From: JARLGU01 sp036504535
Lineage (GTDB): Bacteria > Armatimonadota > Armatimonadia > Armatimonadales > Capsulimonadaceae
Assembly: GCA_036504535.1 (NCBI GenBank)
Contig: DASXUY010000058.1
Span: forward strand, 8,317 to 72,316
Reading direction: 5' to 3'
DNA length: 64,000 nucleotides
The position numbers and the translations under genes were made by a program. Position 1 is the first letter of the stretch. Each line of letters starts with the position of its first letter. The notes beneath the pieces were generated by a model that saw nothing but the letters and a program-made list of their open reading frames with translations, searched no databases and had not been told where the DNA came from. This document shows, piece by piece, positions 34,561-44,936 of the stretch.

Positions 34561-37500
34561 CTACGCGAGCAGCCGGAATGTGCGTATCTGGAACGGGGTG
34601 ATATCGAACCGGAACATCCCCTCGCTCATCGCTACCTCGCCCGCGTCCTCCTCGACGAGGTTGCATTCGACTACGCTGCGCACCCAGTCGCCCGCTCTCA
34701 CGGTGACCGAACCCCGCGCTCCATGCGGCTCGTACAGCCGAACGATCACGCCGCGACCGTCCTCGGCAGGCTTGAGCGCTTCTACAATGGCAGCCGCGCC
34801 ATAGACCTGCACAAAGCTGCGGTAGGGCTGTGCGGCGGCGATGAGCTGAGTACGCACCGGGACATTCAGTTCCCACGCACGGCGGACCGTTTCGCCAGCC
34901 ACCCAGCCGCCGACATGCGGAAGCAGCGAGTACGTGAACTCGTGCCGTCCTCGGTCTGCCTGCGGGTCGGGGTTGGTGGTGCCGCGGAGAAGGGTCAACC
35001 GCAACACGTTTTCCTTCGTGTCGTATCCGTACCGGCAGTCGTTCAGCAGGCTCACGCCGTAGCCGGTTTCAGACAGATCGGCCCATCGCTGAGCGGCCAC
35101 TTCGAACTTCTGCTTGTCCCACGACGTGTTCTGATGCGTCGGTCGCTCCACAGCGCCAAACTGCACCTCATACGTGGCGCGCAGGCTGCGGATCGCGAGA
35201 GGGAACGCCACCTTCAGCATGGTCTGGCGCTCCTGCCAGTCGACTCGCGTCACGAAATCGATCCGCTCGGACTGGGCCGTGACGATGATATCCTGCTCAA
35301 TTGCTGTGTCGCGGTGCTGGCGGACAACGCGAACCATGCCCCGCACCGGGCCGCTTTCGATCACTGTCACAGTCGTCGCGCCCTCGATGGGATAGCGGCG
35401 CTTGTCCAGCGTATCGTGGACGTTCCATGCGTCCTCGCGTTCGGGCCCGTCCTGCAATAGCTGCAAGTCGTTGCCCACGGCCCCGGCAGCAATCACCTCG
35501 CGTTGGGCAAGCTTATCGAAGACACTGGTCAACGCGCCGTCGACATTAATAGCGATCCGGTAGCGCGGCGTCTCGATCAAGCTCGTCGTGACAGTGATCG
35601 GCGGCGGCTGCGTATCGGCAACGTTCGCGAACGTTAAGTCACCGTAGCCTACCGACGGCGTTACGGCTCCTTCGACTATCACCGTGTCGCCTTGCAGGTC
35701 CGCCTTCACGACCTGCAACGGGTGTGCTGTGCCATGAGGGTCCACGAGCGCGTTGGCCGTGATGCCCGCTGGCAGCTTCACGGTGAACGCGTCGTTGCGG
35801 TCCCACGAAAGCGAGTTGAACACGCGCACCGCAGTCGGCGCGGCAGACTTGGGAGCCAAAGCGTTCAGGGCTCCGTCGATGCGCGGCAGTATAAGGGCGC
35901 GGGTAGCCTGATGGTCGATTGACGCATCAACATAGACCTGCGGAATGCTGCTACCCGGCAGGATGTCATGGAACTGGCTCAGCAACACCAGCTTCCACGC
36001 GTCGTGCAGCGAACTGGCATCAAATGAGTAGCTCTTTTCGCGTGCCAGCGTGCCCCATATTTCGGCGTCGCGCAGCATAATCTCCGCGTTCCGGTTCGCT
36101 TTCTTCAGCGCCGATTGCGTCGTGTACGTCCCGCGATGCGTTTCGACATAAAGCTCACCGTCCCACACCGGCAGGGTGGGGTTCTTAGCCACTACATCGT
36201 CAAAGTAGCCCTCCGCCGACCCGCTGCGCAGGGCGGGCAGCCCCGGGAATGGCTTTTCGCCGCGTCGGCGCAGCTCGATCATCTCCTCGGTGACCCCGCC
36301 GCCGCCGTCGCCGTGGCCGTACGGGAAAATGACCTCCGGGTACTCCGCCTTCTGGGCGTAACGCTTCCATCCCTCGACGATGTGATCTGGGAACGGCGCG
36401 CCGTTATACCCTTCCTTGTGGTTGATCACCGTCGCCAGGATTTCGGACCCATCCAGTCCGCGCCAGTGAAACAGGTGATCGGGAAATGGGTTTGTCGCCT
36501 GCCAGTGCAGCTTGTACGTATAGAAATAGGGGATGCCGCAGCCAGCAAGGATTTCGGGAAGCGACGCCGGATAACCGAATACGTCCGGCAGCCAGCAAAG
36601 CCGTGGACGCGTGCCGAACTCGGCTTTGAAGAACGCCAGCCCGTGCACGATCTGCCGGATCAGCGACTCGCCGCTGGTCACATTGCAGTCCGCCTCCACC
36701 CACATGCCGCCCGTTGTCTCCCACTGCCCTGCCGCGACCCACTTCTTAATCTGCGCGTACACTTCGGGATGATAGTCCTTGGTGTATTGGTAGAGTTGCG
36801 GCTGGCTGCACGCAAACCCGAAATCTGGATACCGCTCCATGAGGCGGCACGCGGTAGAGAACGTCCGCCCGCACTTGCGAACCGTCTCTTTCAGCGGCCA
36901 CAGCCATGCGGTGTCGATATGTGTATGCCCGACAGCGTAAAGCGTTCCCGCTTCCGGGTCCGGGGCGATTGCGCCGACCTTTGCGGCAAGGATAGCGCGT
37001 GCCTGTGCCACTTCCTCCAGCAGGCGTGGACGAGGCAGTGTGAGATCCACGGCTAGCATTGCTGCTTCAAGCGCCTCTTCCAGAAGCTGCTTGCGCCGCG
37101 GCTCCGTGATGGCCTTGATCGTTTCGTACGCGAACCGGATGTCATGGCACAGCCCCTCGATATCGCGGTTGACCGTGCACAGTGACGCGCCCACAAAGAG
37201 CCCTGGAGTCGACGCCTGCGCGGGCTCCCACATCACTGCGGGGTTCGCCAGAAACTCCAGTTCCAGCTCGAGCGTGCCCGTACGCGGCAATGCAACGCGT
37301 CGGTGGTTCGCATCCACTCCCGCGTACGCGTCGCCGTCGACGCGCAGCAGGCCTTCCATCGCCTGGAACGCAAAGCTTACGCACGTATCGACCAGCATTG
37401 CACCCGCTGGCACATTCACCGTCGTACGAAGAAACACCGTCTTGCCCGCCTGAAACGGCGCTGGCAGTGCCACATCCGCCCAGTCGGCGTCGGCGCGATA

Positions 37501-37617
37501 CTGCCCAGGCGACGGATTATCCGCTGTGCGAAACTGCCAACTGGCGATAGGCTCGCTGGTATCGTTCACCAGCGAGCGGAGGATTTCAAGCTTCTTGTCG
37601 ACGATACGATGGTCCAT
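34561..37617 (-). CDS. GH38 alpha-mannosidase
   Basis: The 1018-residue protein hydrolyses alpha-mannosides with a zinc-dependent retaining mechanism. GHTHIDTAWLW (230-240) supplies zinc ligands His231, His233-type and Asp235, and CWLPDVFGYP carries nucleophile Asp345. The middle three-helix bundle follows (NAEIMLRDAEIWGT; LSQFHDILPGSSI with a further zinc ligand His), then the large beta-sandwich C-terminal domains (from about 620). Length is normal for bacterial GH38. No signal peptide, so it is cytoplasmic. AAAGGA precedes ATG 37617 by 7 nt. It would trim mannose from imported fragments such as N-glycan-like or fungal mannan oligosaccharides, alongside the fucosidases. Confidence 0.95.
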   Translation of the reverse strand: MDHRIVDKKLEILRSLVNDTSEPIASWQFRTADNPSPGQYRADADWADVALPAPFQAGKTVFLRTTVNVPAGAMLVDTCVSFAFQAMEGLLRVDGDAYAGVDANHRRVALPRTGTLELELEFLANPAVMWEPAQASTPGLFVGASLCTVNRDIEGLCHDIRFAYETIKAITEPRRKQLLEEALEAAMLAVDLTLPRPRLLEEVAQARAILAAKVGAIAPDPEAGTLYAVGHTHIDTAWLWPLKETVRKCGRTFSTACRLMERYPDFGFACSQPQLYQYTKDYHPEVYAQIKKWVAAGQWETTGGMWVEADCNVTSGESLIRQIVHGLAFFKAEFGTRPRLCWLPDVFGYPASLPEILAGCGIPYFYTYKLHWQATNPFPDHLFHWRGLDGSEILATVINHKEGYNGAPFPDHIVEGWKRYAQKAEYPEVIFPYGHGDGGGGVTEEMIELRRRGEKPFPGLPALRSGSAEGYFDDVVAKNPTLPVWDGELYVETHRGTYTTQSALKKANRNAEIMLRDAEIWGTLAREKSYSFDASSLHDAWKLVLLSQFHDILPGSSIPQVYVDASIDHQATRALILPRIDGALNALAPKSAAPTAVRVFNSLSWDRNDAFTVKLPAGITANALVDPHGTAHPLQVVKADLQGDTVIVEGAVTPSVGYGDLTFANVADTQPPPITVTTSLIETPRYRIAINVDGALTSVFDKLAQREVIAAGAVGNDLQLLQDGPEREDAWNVHDTLDKRRYPIEGATTVTVIESGPVRGMVRVVRQHRDTAIEQDIIVTAQSERIDFVTRVDWQERQTMLKVAFPLAIRSLRATYEVQFGAVERPTHQNTSWDKQKFEVAAQRWADLSETGYGVSLLNDCRYGYDTKENVLRLTLLRGTTNPDPQADRGRHEFTYSLLPHVGGWVAGETVRRAWELNVPVRTQLIAAAQPYRSFVQVYGAAAIVEALKPAEDGRGVIVRLYEPHGARGSVTVRAGDWVRSVVECNLVEEDAGEVAMSEGMFRFDITPFQIRTFRLLA

Positions 37618-37946
37618 GGGCTAATCCTTTGAGCGCGCTGGCTAACTCTGCTAGGTTGCGCCCCTATCGTTTTGGGCATCAGCAACGCTCAAGCAAGGCT
37701 GTTCCGCACAGGGTCACTCTCGTCCTTGTTGACAATACAGCTTTGTTCGGCGTTTAAGCGAATCGATATCCAATTTGGTGTCTCTGACTACAGTTCAGAT
37801 GCCTTATTATTAATTCATATATGCTAGAATTCGGCTGTATAGTGCCGTTTTTATGGTTAGTAATTCTTTCTAAATAATCAATCTTCCTAGCAATCCTCCG
37901 TTGCGCTCGTTCAGGTAGCGGCTCAGTCTCTATCGGAGGACCTTCC
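37618..37946. other. divergent intergenic region
   Basis: The 329 bp lie between the minus-strand mannosidase and the plus-strand SBBP gene. The centre (37790-37880) is AT-rich with TATAGT-like sequence near 37839, but no confident promoter pair can be named. A strong ribosome site GGAGGA (37935-37940) precedes ATG 37947. Confidence 0.4.
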
Positions 37947-40900
37947 ATGCTGACTATCCGTCTCCTTCTTGCGCTCGTCGTTGCTGGCTCGGTTAACCCG
38001 CTTCTCGCCTCTGGCCGCGTATCTCATCCTGGTTTCGCGGGCGACCAAGAGCGCCACTCCGTCTCTCGCTCACGTGTTTTCACCGACTTACCGCTTCAGT
38101 TTGAGCGCAACGATGGGCAGACAGATCGTAGCGTAAAGTTCCTCGCACGCCTCGGTGGAACCGCGCTCTACCTCACTGACAGCGAAGCAGTGCTCGCCCT
38201 TCAGCGCAAGAACAGTCCCCCCGTGGCATTGCGTATGCGCCCGTGCGGTAAGACGACGCGCCCCGTGGCAACGCCGCTCGAGTTGCTTCCCGGTAAAGTG
38301 AACTACTCCATCGGGCGGGATCCCGGGAAGTGGCGGCACGATATTCCCACCTATCGTCAGGTCGCCTATCGCGATCTGTACAAAGGCATCGACCTCATCT
38401 ACTACGGTGCTCAGGGACGCTTAGAATACGATTTCGTCGTGAAGCCTGGCGGCGACCCGACGCAAATAGGAATGCGCTTTGAGGGCGCCAGATCCATGCT
38501 TGTAGCGTCAAATGGGGACTTGGTCATGGATGTTGGCGGCAATACGATAGCGTGGCGAAAGCCGACCGTGTTCCAGCAAATTGCGGGCCGGCGGGTGAAT
38601 GTCCCGGCAGCATTTACGATAGCGAACGCAAAGACCGTTAGGTTCGCCGTCGCTCACTATGATGCGTCGCTGCCGCTTGTGATCGACCCGGTACTGGCTT
38701 ACGGGACGTATGTTGACGGAACCATAGGCGAATGGGCTTCTGGAATTGCAGTTGACCCAACTGGAGCCGCTTATATTACGGGCGATACCTACTCACTGGA
38801 CTTCCCGACGACCGATGGCAGCTTTCAACGGATCTACCACAACTCCATTGACTCGTTCAAACGCGGCGATGCATTTGTTACCAAGCTCGACCCGTCTGGT
38901 TCCTCCCTGGTGTATTCGACGTACGTCGGGGGTGAAGGGTGGGAGCACGCGATGGACATTGCTGTCGACTCGACGGGTTGCGCGTCGATTGTAGGCGCAA
39001 CGAAGTCGCAGCAATTTCCCGTGATCAACTATGCGAGCGAGGAACTCGGTGGCGGCGGGTCGTCGGCGGAGGACGGGTTTGTCGCTCGCCTTTCAGCATC
39101 GGGCAACACTCTCACCTTCTCCACATACATGGGCGGTCTGCGAGATGATCGCGTCACGGCAATTGCCGTCGGCAAGGACGGTAGCATTTACGTAGCTGGC
39201 CAAAGCCGTGGCGGGTTGTTGACCAAGGGCGGCATCCCGGTGCGTACCACATTTGGAACGTCTGCAAAGGAGCCGCAGCAGAGCGAACAGTATCCCTGGA
39301 CAGTATTCGTGGCCAAATTCCAGCAGCCTCAGTTTACTTACCAGTATGAAACACGGCTGAGCGGAACAAAATCGGACATGAGCCACGGCATAGCCGTCGA
39401 TGCGGACGGCAATGCGTATGTCACAGGATCAACAAGCTCTACCGATTTCCCGATTACGTCGGGTGCGGCAATAAGCTCATTCGGTGAGTGGGGAAGCTCG
39501 TTCGTAACAAAAATCTCACCGGCGGGAACGGCGCTCGTCTATTCGACTTTCCTGGGCGACGCTGTAACGACGCAGGGTATTGCGGTTGACGATGCCGGAA
39601 GCGCGTACATCTGCGGCACGACAAGTAGCCCGACGTTTCAAACGACGCCGGGTGCATTCGAATCCCAGCGCAGTTACAGGATTCGCGATGACTCGAACCC
39701 TCTGGATTACGATGTTTTCGTATCGAAGCTGAACCTCCAGGGCTCCGCTTTCGAGTATGCCACCCGAATTGCGGGAACTTCGGATGATATCGCCCGCAGG
39801 ATAGCAGTTGATTCGTTCGGCTGCGCGTGGGTAACCGGGGACACGAAATCCCCCGACTATCCCACCAGCCCCGGCGCTCTTGCGGTGTCTAGCGATCCTC
39901 CTGGCGGAGCGTTCGCAACCCGATTGAACGCCGATGGCAGCGCGCTTCTCTACTCAACGTACCTGGGGTCATACGTTGATATCGGCCGCGGCATTGCCGT
40001 CGGGAGCAACAACAGCGCCTATATCTCTGGGGAAACGCATGGTCGGTTACCGGTCACAGACGACTCCTTTCAACCCGTGAAGGGCAACATATTCTTTTCC
40101 AGTGCATTCGCTGTCGAATTAAGTGGGGCTGAAGCGCCCTCAGCCAAAAGTCTAAACGTTGCATCTGTCGAACCAGCTTTCGTGCTCAATGGGCAAAACG
40201 CGACGCTGACGCTCACAGGGGCTGGTTTCGGGTCCGGCACCAGCGTGCGTTTCGGCGGCACCGCCGTTCCGAGCAGCGTTGTCAATCCAACACACCTGAC
40301 TTGTACGATACCTGCCAGCTTACTGACCGAAGCCGGTAGCGCATACGTCACCGTTTCCAACTACGCAGGCGGCGTCGGCGAAACCGTCGCCGCGCCGCTT
40401 TCGCTGCTCAATCCCAGTCCAATTGTTTCGTCGCTATCGCGAACGTATGTCGGTGCCGGGGCCGAGGGGTTCCAGTTGACGATTCACGGTACCAACTTCT
40501 ACCATTCCAAAGTCTACTTCCGAGGCGAGACCCTGACTCCAGGTTCTGTCTCGCCTACGGACGTTGCCGTGTGGATCCCGGCTTACTTGATAGCCGATTC
40601 GGGTGCAACAGGCATATCCATAATTAACCCTGCTCCAGGTGGCGGATGGAGTTCCCCCACCATTTTCCGTATCGTCGATGCACCTATCATCGCATCAATG
40701 TCGCCTCCGACAGTCAACGCTGGCGCGGATGCATTCACACTATCGATCACGGGCAGCTTCTTTGATTCGGCGTCCGTAATAATGTTCGCAGGAACCGAGA
40801 TGCCGACTGAACACAACGCGGACGGTACTCTTTCGACGATCATTCCGGCGTCAACTATTGCGGCGGCGGTCGAAGTCCCCGTCGTCATTACGAGCGCGCG

Positions 40901-42368
40901 CCCTGACGTGGTAAGTAAATCAGCCGTTTTCCGCGTCGTGAACGCCCGCCCTATGATAGCATCATGTGCCCCGACGAGCGTCCCGGTGAGCGTGAACACC
41001 GCCGAGCTCACGATACTGGGAACCGGCTTCAGCGCAGCCAGCAGGGTCATTGTGGACTGGGGGAGTTATTGGGCTCAGTTGACCGTCAAGAGTCTCTCGC
41101 CGAACCGGCTCACAGTGACCCTTCCGCCGTTCGATAGCGGACGAGTTGCTTCGCTCTACATACGTAACCCGGCTCCGGACGGCGGCGAAAGTAATCACGT
41201 CGCGCTGACGGTCACCAACCCAGTGCCAACAATCACGCTTCTGTCGCCCGACACATGCACAGTGGGAACGTTCACCGTCAACTATGACCGTCAGCACAAC
41301 GTAAACACGACCGACGGTATTAAGACGACGATTACAGGTTCAAACTTCGTGTCCACCTCGCTGGCGAAGTTCGGCAATCTGCCGCTGAGAGTGGAGTTTG
41401 TCGACGCGACGCATCTCAATGTGTACGGCCCGGTGGAGTACAACTCGGTGGCGAAAGTGGCGCCGATCACGGTCTCTAACCCTGCTCCGAACCCCGGGAC
41501 GAGCAACCCGCTGCCTTTCACAGTGCGTAACCCGCAGCCGTACCTCTATACCCTAGCACCCACAAATGCAGCCGCAGGGACGCAGTCGGTCATATTGACT
41601 CTAGGCGGATCGTTCAACGCGAGTTCACGGGTTCTATTTGGCGCTAAGACGCTACCGACAACGCTCGTAAGCACGGAAACCGTCACGGCCGCACTGTCAG
41701 CGTCAGATCTTGCTTCGGGTGCGGTAATACAGGTGACCGTTTCGAACCCGTCACCTGGCGGCGGTAAAACGGTTGCCAAGACCTTCACCATCAGCAACCC
41801 GGTGCCAACAGTGACCGCCGTCACTGCCTCGCAGGCGGCATCAGAGGCGGGCACAGTTACCATATTGGTGACTGGTACGGGCTTTGTGCCGACGTCGCAG
41901 GTCAAGATTGGCGCCAAAAATCTCAAAGTCGGGTTTGTGAGCCAGACCGTACTTGCCGCAGTCGTCCCCGTTGGCATGGCTACCGCGGGAGGCGCGCTTA
42001 TCGTCTCGAACCCCGCGCCGGGCGGAGGCGCAAGTGCGGCGTGGACTATTCCAGGCGTCACCGTAACAACCGGCGGATTCGTCCGGGTGGGACGAACGAC
42101 AACGATATCGCAAACGCTCACCGTGGCGAACATGTCGCTGGCCCCAGTCGCTGGCCCGGTCATGGTGGCTCTGGACGGACTGACAAGCGGCGTTACCGTC
42201 GCCAACAAGACCAGCACGGTACCTGGAGCAGGGGGCGTCGGCACTAGCCCTGCGATACAGGTGAGCGTCGGCGCAATTCAGCCCGGGTCATCCGTGACGG
42301 TCACGCTTTCGTTCGCAAACCCGACGCTCAAGGCCATCACCTACACGCCGCGACTTATCCACAACTAA
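37947..42368 (+). CDS. secreted SBBP beta-propeller / IPT-TIG repeat protein
   Basis: The 1473-residue protein has a signal peptide (MLTIRLLLALVVAGSVNPLLASG). Residues about 45-240 form the domain that usually precedes SBBP repeats (LQFERNDGQTDRSVKFLAR; YRDLYKGIDLIYYG; PLVIDPVLAYGTY). Residues about 245-725 hold seven or so SBBP repeats of the type GIAVDxxGxAYITGxTxSxDFP..F. Residues 735-1375 hold consecutive IPT/TIG Ig-like repeats (SVEPAFVLNGQNATLTLTGAGF; SNPAPGGG linkers), and a last beta-sandwich ends the chain. No sortase or PEP-CTERM signal is seen. Such proteins are typically surface-attached or secreted adhesins or carbohydrate-binding scaffolds; function is unknown. Confidence 0.88.
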   Translation: MLTIRLLLALVVAGSVNPLLASGRVSHPGFAGDQERHSVSRSRVFTDLPLQFERNDGQTDRSVKFLARLGGTALYLTDSEAVLALQRKNSPPVALRMRPCGKTTRPVATPLELLPGKVNYSIGRDPGKWRHDIPTYRQVAYRDLYKGIDLIYYGAQGRLEYDFVVKPGGDPTQIGMRFEGARSMLVASNGDLVMDVGGNTIAWRKPTVFQQIAGRRVNVPAAFTIANAKTVRFAVAHYDASLPLVIDPVLAYGTYVDGTIGEWASGIAVDPTGAAYITGDTYSLDFPTTDGSFQRIYHNSIDSFKRGDAFVTKLDPSGSSLVYSTYVGGEGWEHAMDIAVDSTGCASIVGATKSQQFPVINYASEELGGGGSSAEDGFVARLSASGNTLTFSTYMGGLRDDRVTAIAVGKDGSIYVAGQSRGGLLTKGGIPVRTTFGTSAKEPQQSEQYPWTVFVAKFQQPQFTYQYETRLSGTKSDMSHGIAVDADGNAYVTGSTSSTDFPITSGAAISSFGEWGSSFVTKISPAGTALVYSTFLGDAVTTQGIAVDDAGSAYICGTTSSPTFQTTPGAFESQRSYRIRDDSNPLDYDVFVSKLNLQGSAFEYATRIAGTSDDIARRIAVDSFGCAWVTGDTKSPDYPTSPGALAVSSDPPGGAFATRLNADGSALLYSTYLGSYVDIGRGIAVGSNNSAYISGETHGRLPVTDDSFQPVKGNIFFSSAFAVELSGAEAPSAKSLNVASVEPAFVLNGQNATLTLTGAGFGSGTSVRFGGTAVPSSVVNPTHLTCTIPASLLTEAGSAYVTVSNYAGGVGETVAAPLSLLNPSPIVSSLSRTYVGAGAEGFQLTIHGTNFYHSKVYFRGETLTPGSVSPTDVAVWIPAYLIADSGATGISIINPAPGGGWSSPTIFRIVDAPIIASMSPPTVNAGADAFTLSITGSFFDSASVIMFAGTEMPTEHNADGTLSTIIPASTIAAAVEVPVVITSARPDVVSKSAVFRVVNARPMIASCAPTSVPVSVNTAELTILGTGFSAASRVIVDWGSYWAQLTVKSLSPNRLTVTLPPFDSGRVASLYIRNPAPDGGESNHVALTVTNPVPTITLLSPDTCTVGTFTVNYDRQHNVNTTDGIKTTITGSNFVSTSLAKFGNLPLRVEFVDATHLNVYGPVEYNSVAKVAPITVSNPAPNPGTSNPLPFTVRNPQPYLYTLAPTNAAAGTQSVILTLGGSFNASSRVLFGAKTLPTTLVSTETVTAALSASDLASGAVIQVTVSNPSPGGGKTVAKTFTISNPVPTVTAVTASQAASEAGTVTILVTGTGFVPTSQVKIGAKNLKVGFVSQTVLAAVVPVGMATAGGALIVSNPAPGGGASAAWTIPGVTVTTGGFVRVGRTTTISQTLTVANMSLAPVAGPVMVALDGLTSGVTVANKTSTVPGAGGVGTSPAIQVSVGAIQPGSSVTVTLSFANPTLKAITYTPRLIHN

Positions 42369-42629
42369 CGAGCGAACGCGATGGGTATTCGCGAATAATG
42401 CGAGAGAGAGAGCGGCCAAACCTGGACCGTTGCCTGCTGCGTGCGTCTGAAGCTATCATCGCCAAACGAACATAATTTAATCAAACATTAACAATAACAT
42501 AAACGGTAGCTCACATGCTTAAGACATGCTTCCGACGTCTGGCTACAAAATATACCAGCCGGACGAATGACCCCAATCACCTATTCCGCCACTGTTGGCG
42601 AGCGTGGTGTCAATCGAGAGGACCTAACT
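42369..42629 (+). other. intergenic region upstream of the wHTH regulator
   Basis: It is AT-rich in the middle (42470-42510). Its most notable feature is the direct repeat described separately. A GAGAGGA ribosome site (42616-42622) precedes the chosen GTG start. Confidence 0.5.
42513..42531 (+). promoter_or_regulatory. tandem ACATGCTT repeat, candidate OmpR-type site
   Basis: ACATGCTT occurs at 42513-42520 and 42524-42531, an 11-bp period, i.e. one helical turn. Winged-helix OmpR-family dimers bind such direct repeats. The site lies about 100 bp upstream of a gene for such a regulator, suggesting autoregulation. Confidence 0.4.
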
Positions 42630-43442
42630 GTGATTGCTATCATCCTGGAACAAGATGTCCGCATCTTGGAATCTCTCGAATTCCATCTGAGTAAACTGCA
42701 ATTTGAGGTCACTGCGGCTAGCTCTGTGGAAGCCGCAGTATCTCTGGCGCGCCGCCTCAAGCCGGAGCTGATTATCATTGGCATAGACAGCTCTCCCACC
42801 GATGCGGTCCGCCAATGCAAAATCCTGCAGTCCGTGTGCGACGATCCGATTCTGGTTGCTATAGGCAGCCAGGACGCTTTCGACACAGATCCGCGCCTTA
42901 GGACAGCCGTTGACCACGCGATCGTCGGCGGCCTGAAAATCGCGCCGTTCCTGCGCGAACTGCGGCGTATCGCGTGGCGCCGCAAGGGCGTGCTGTGTCC
43001 GGCTCAAGCTCCGACTGTTGAGCGAGATGGCTTTGTCGTGGCGCCAAGCGAAGGGGTGGTGCGAATTGGTAATCGGACTGTCTCCGTGTCCACGCATGAA
43101 GCCGACCTAATGTACTGCTTAGTAACCCACGCCCCAGGCGCTGTTCCCCGCGAAACGCTTCTCAATCTCGTCTGGGGGGTCTCGTCTGCTACCGCATCGG
43201 ATCGCCGCGTGGAAGCGTGCATTTACACCCTTCGCCGTAAAATTGAGCCCAATCCCGCGCAACCGGTGCACTTGGTTCTACGCCGCGGAGCGGGTTATGT
43301 GCTCGTGACCGACGCGACGTTGCCCCGTATGCAATCATTTGCGCCGGAAATGATAACAGCATTGTGCGGCGCACTGTTTGGGTTCTTAGCGCCAATTCAG
43401 GACGTTCTCCTTGCCGCGTCGCTTGCGGCTTCCGGTGCTTAA
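42630..43442 (+). CDS. OmpR-type winged-helix regulator with degenerate receiver
   Basis: GTG 42630 is preferred: GAGAGGA lies 7 nt upstream and the receiver's first strand (IAIILEQD) begins immediately. An in-frame ATG at 42567 would add 21 unconserved residues. The 270-residue protein has a receiver-like domain (1-110) but the acidic pocket reads LEQD and the phosphorylation position is Gly (PELIIIGIDSS instead of PDLIxxD). A Trans_reg_C winged helix follows (about 140-225: GNRTVSVSTHEADLMYCLV, LLNLVWG, RRVEACIYTLRRKIEP, LRRGAGYVL). A hydrophobic tail ends it. No histidine kinase is adjacent, so control is probably phosphorylation-independent. A pseudopilin gene follows after 267 bp. Confidence 0.82.
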   Translation: MIAIILEQDVRILESLEFHLSKLQFEVTAASSVEAAVSLARRLKPELIIIGIDSSPTDAVRQCKILQSVCDDPILVAIGSQDAFDTDPRLRTAVDHAIVGGLKIAPFLRELRRIAWRRKGVLCPAQAPTVERDGFVVAPSEGVVRIGNRTVSVSTHEADLMYCLVTHAPGAVPRETLLNLVWGVSSATASDRRVEACIYTLRRKIEPNPAQPVHLVLRRGAGYVLVTDATLPRMQSFAPEMITALCGALFGFLAPIQDVLLAASLAASGA

Positions 43443-43709
43443 CAGACAATTATCCGAAGCTTAACGTAAGGACAATGTAAAGCTAACGCCCGTATCAACA
43501 TTCCCCTGTAGGCGGGAAGCCCAATGAGATATTCTATTCATGTCTTACCGTAGTCCCCTGCGGATAGGCCGTTGAGGCAGGCAGCTCCAGAGATGAGACC
43601 TGCATGATTGCCAAAAACGTATGACAATGTCGTTTCAAAAGCGTTAAGAACCCAGAGTGGAAATGACGCGCTGACCTATGCACCCAGAATGATGATTGGA
43701 GATTTCAAG

Positions 43710-44753
43710 ATGGCTTCGAAGAAAAAAGGCTTTACCCTTATCGAACTCCTCGTCGTGATAGCTATTATAGCGATTCTCGCGGCGATACTTTTCCCAGTGT
43801 TTGCTCAGGCTCGTGAAAAGGCCCAGACAAGCTCCTGTGCCAGCAATATGCGACAGGTTGGACTTGGCCTTCTCGGCTACGTTCAGGACTACGACCAGAG
43901 CTATCCCCCGGCCTACACATACGGTGCAGTTGATGCTACCACCGCCTGTAATGGCCTCTCTGGCGCCGTCCCCGGTGCTGGATGCGACTCGACCGGTATC
44001 ATTCAGTGGTCCGGTATGATCGAGCCGTACGTCAAGTCGTGGGGCGTGTATGTGTGCCCGACCGACCCGAACAACGGCATTGCGCCGACCAACTTCACAG
44101 GTAACAACAATGGCGGCGGTATTCCGGCTGGCCAGACGTCCCTGACTGCAGGCGTTCAGGACAACCAGGCTCCTCGACTCAGCTTCACGGTCAATGAAGT
44201 CATCATGCCGCGACCTCGCGGTGGTGTTGGCGGCCGAGCCGTTGGTATTCCTCAGCACACTGTTAAGCTCTCGACTGTTCCCGCTCCTGCCAGCCTGATC
44301 GCTATCGCTGAATTCAGCGACTACGTGAACTCCATCGGCGGCGGCGGAACCGGTGGCACTGCCATCAAGTCGCACCGACCTGTCAACGCGCTTCAGGTTA
44401 CCTCAACCGACGGCAGCAATGGCTACGACTCCGACAACACCGCTGCTAGCGGAACGGGCACCGTCTACAGCCTGGGTGTCGCTTCGACCCTGGCGCTTAT
44501 GGCCACTCAGTCCACCTACACATCGACGACCTTCCCGACCAATGCGACCCCGCATATCGTCTACGCTAACGCTGGTCGCCACACCGGAGGCAACAACTTC
44601 GTGTTCGCCGACGGTCACGTCAAGTGGAGCAAGCTCGAGAACACCCTCGGCTGCTCGAACTACCTCTGGGGCACCAAGACGACCAACGAGGCTTCTCCTC
44701 GCGACGTCTACTGCGCCGACAATCCTACAGCTAAGGTTACAGCAGGTTCCTAG
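43710..44753 (+). CDS. DUF1559-family pseudopilin-like protein
   Basis: ATG 43710 is chosen: GGAG (43698-43701) precedes it by 8 nt and it yields a short basic leader MASKKKG before FTLIELLVVIAIIAILAAIL. Upstream in-frame ATGs would give an improbable 34-residue extension. The 347-residue protein carries the FPVFAQAREKA sequence and the H-x9-DG motif (RHTGGNNFVFADGHVKW, around 290-306). Its central domain is about 90 residues longer than in the other two copies. It stands between the degenerate OmpR-type regulator and a large secreted proline-rich protein. It shares the ATA-rich codon pattern at 43758-43787. Confidence 0.92.
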   Translation: MASKKKGFTLIELLVVIAIIAILAAILFPVFAQAREKAQTSSCASNMRQVGLGLLGYVQDYDQSYPPAYTYGAVDATTACNGLSGAVPGAGCDSTGIIQWSGMIEPYVKSWGVYVCPTDPNNGIAPTNFTGNNNGGGIPAGQTSLTAGVQDNQAPRLSFTVNEVIMPRPRGGVGGRAVGIPQHTVKLSTVPAPASLIAIAEFSDYVNSIGGGGTGGTAIKSHRPVNALQVTSTDGSNGYDSDNTAASGTGTVYSLGVASTLALMATQSTYTSTTFPTNATPHIVYANAGRHTGGNNFVFADGHVKWSKLENTLGCSNYLWGTKTTNEASPRDVYCADNPTAKVTAGS

Positions 44754-44780
44754 TTCCTGCATCTATCCTGAACGGTGGAC

Positions 44781-44808
44781 GGCTGGCTTCTTCCCCAAGA
44801 AGCCAGCC
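44781..44808 (+). terminator. perfect 12-bp hairpin after pseudopilin gene
   Basis: GGCTGGCTTCTT, loop CCCC, AAGAAGCCAGCC starts 27 nt after the stop. No T-run follows. It is analogous to hairpins after the other two pseudopilin genes. Confidence 0.6.
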
Positions 44809-44936
44809 TCTGTCACGCTCCTGGGGCGCTCCGGTCCGTCGCTATCGGATTGCCGGATCGCACGGGGACACTCAATGCGAATGATCTGCCGCAAGCCTGT
44901 AAACAAGTGAACGATAAGCCTACCAGGAACAATGCG

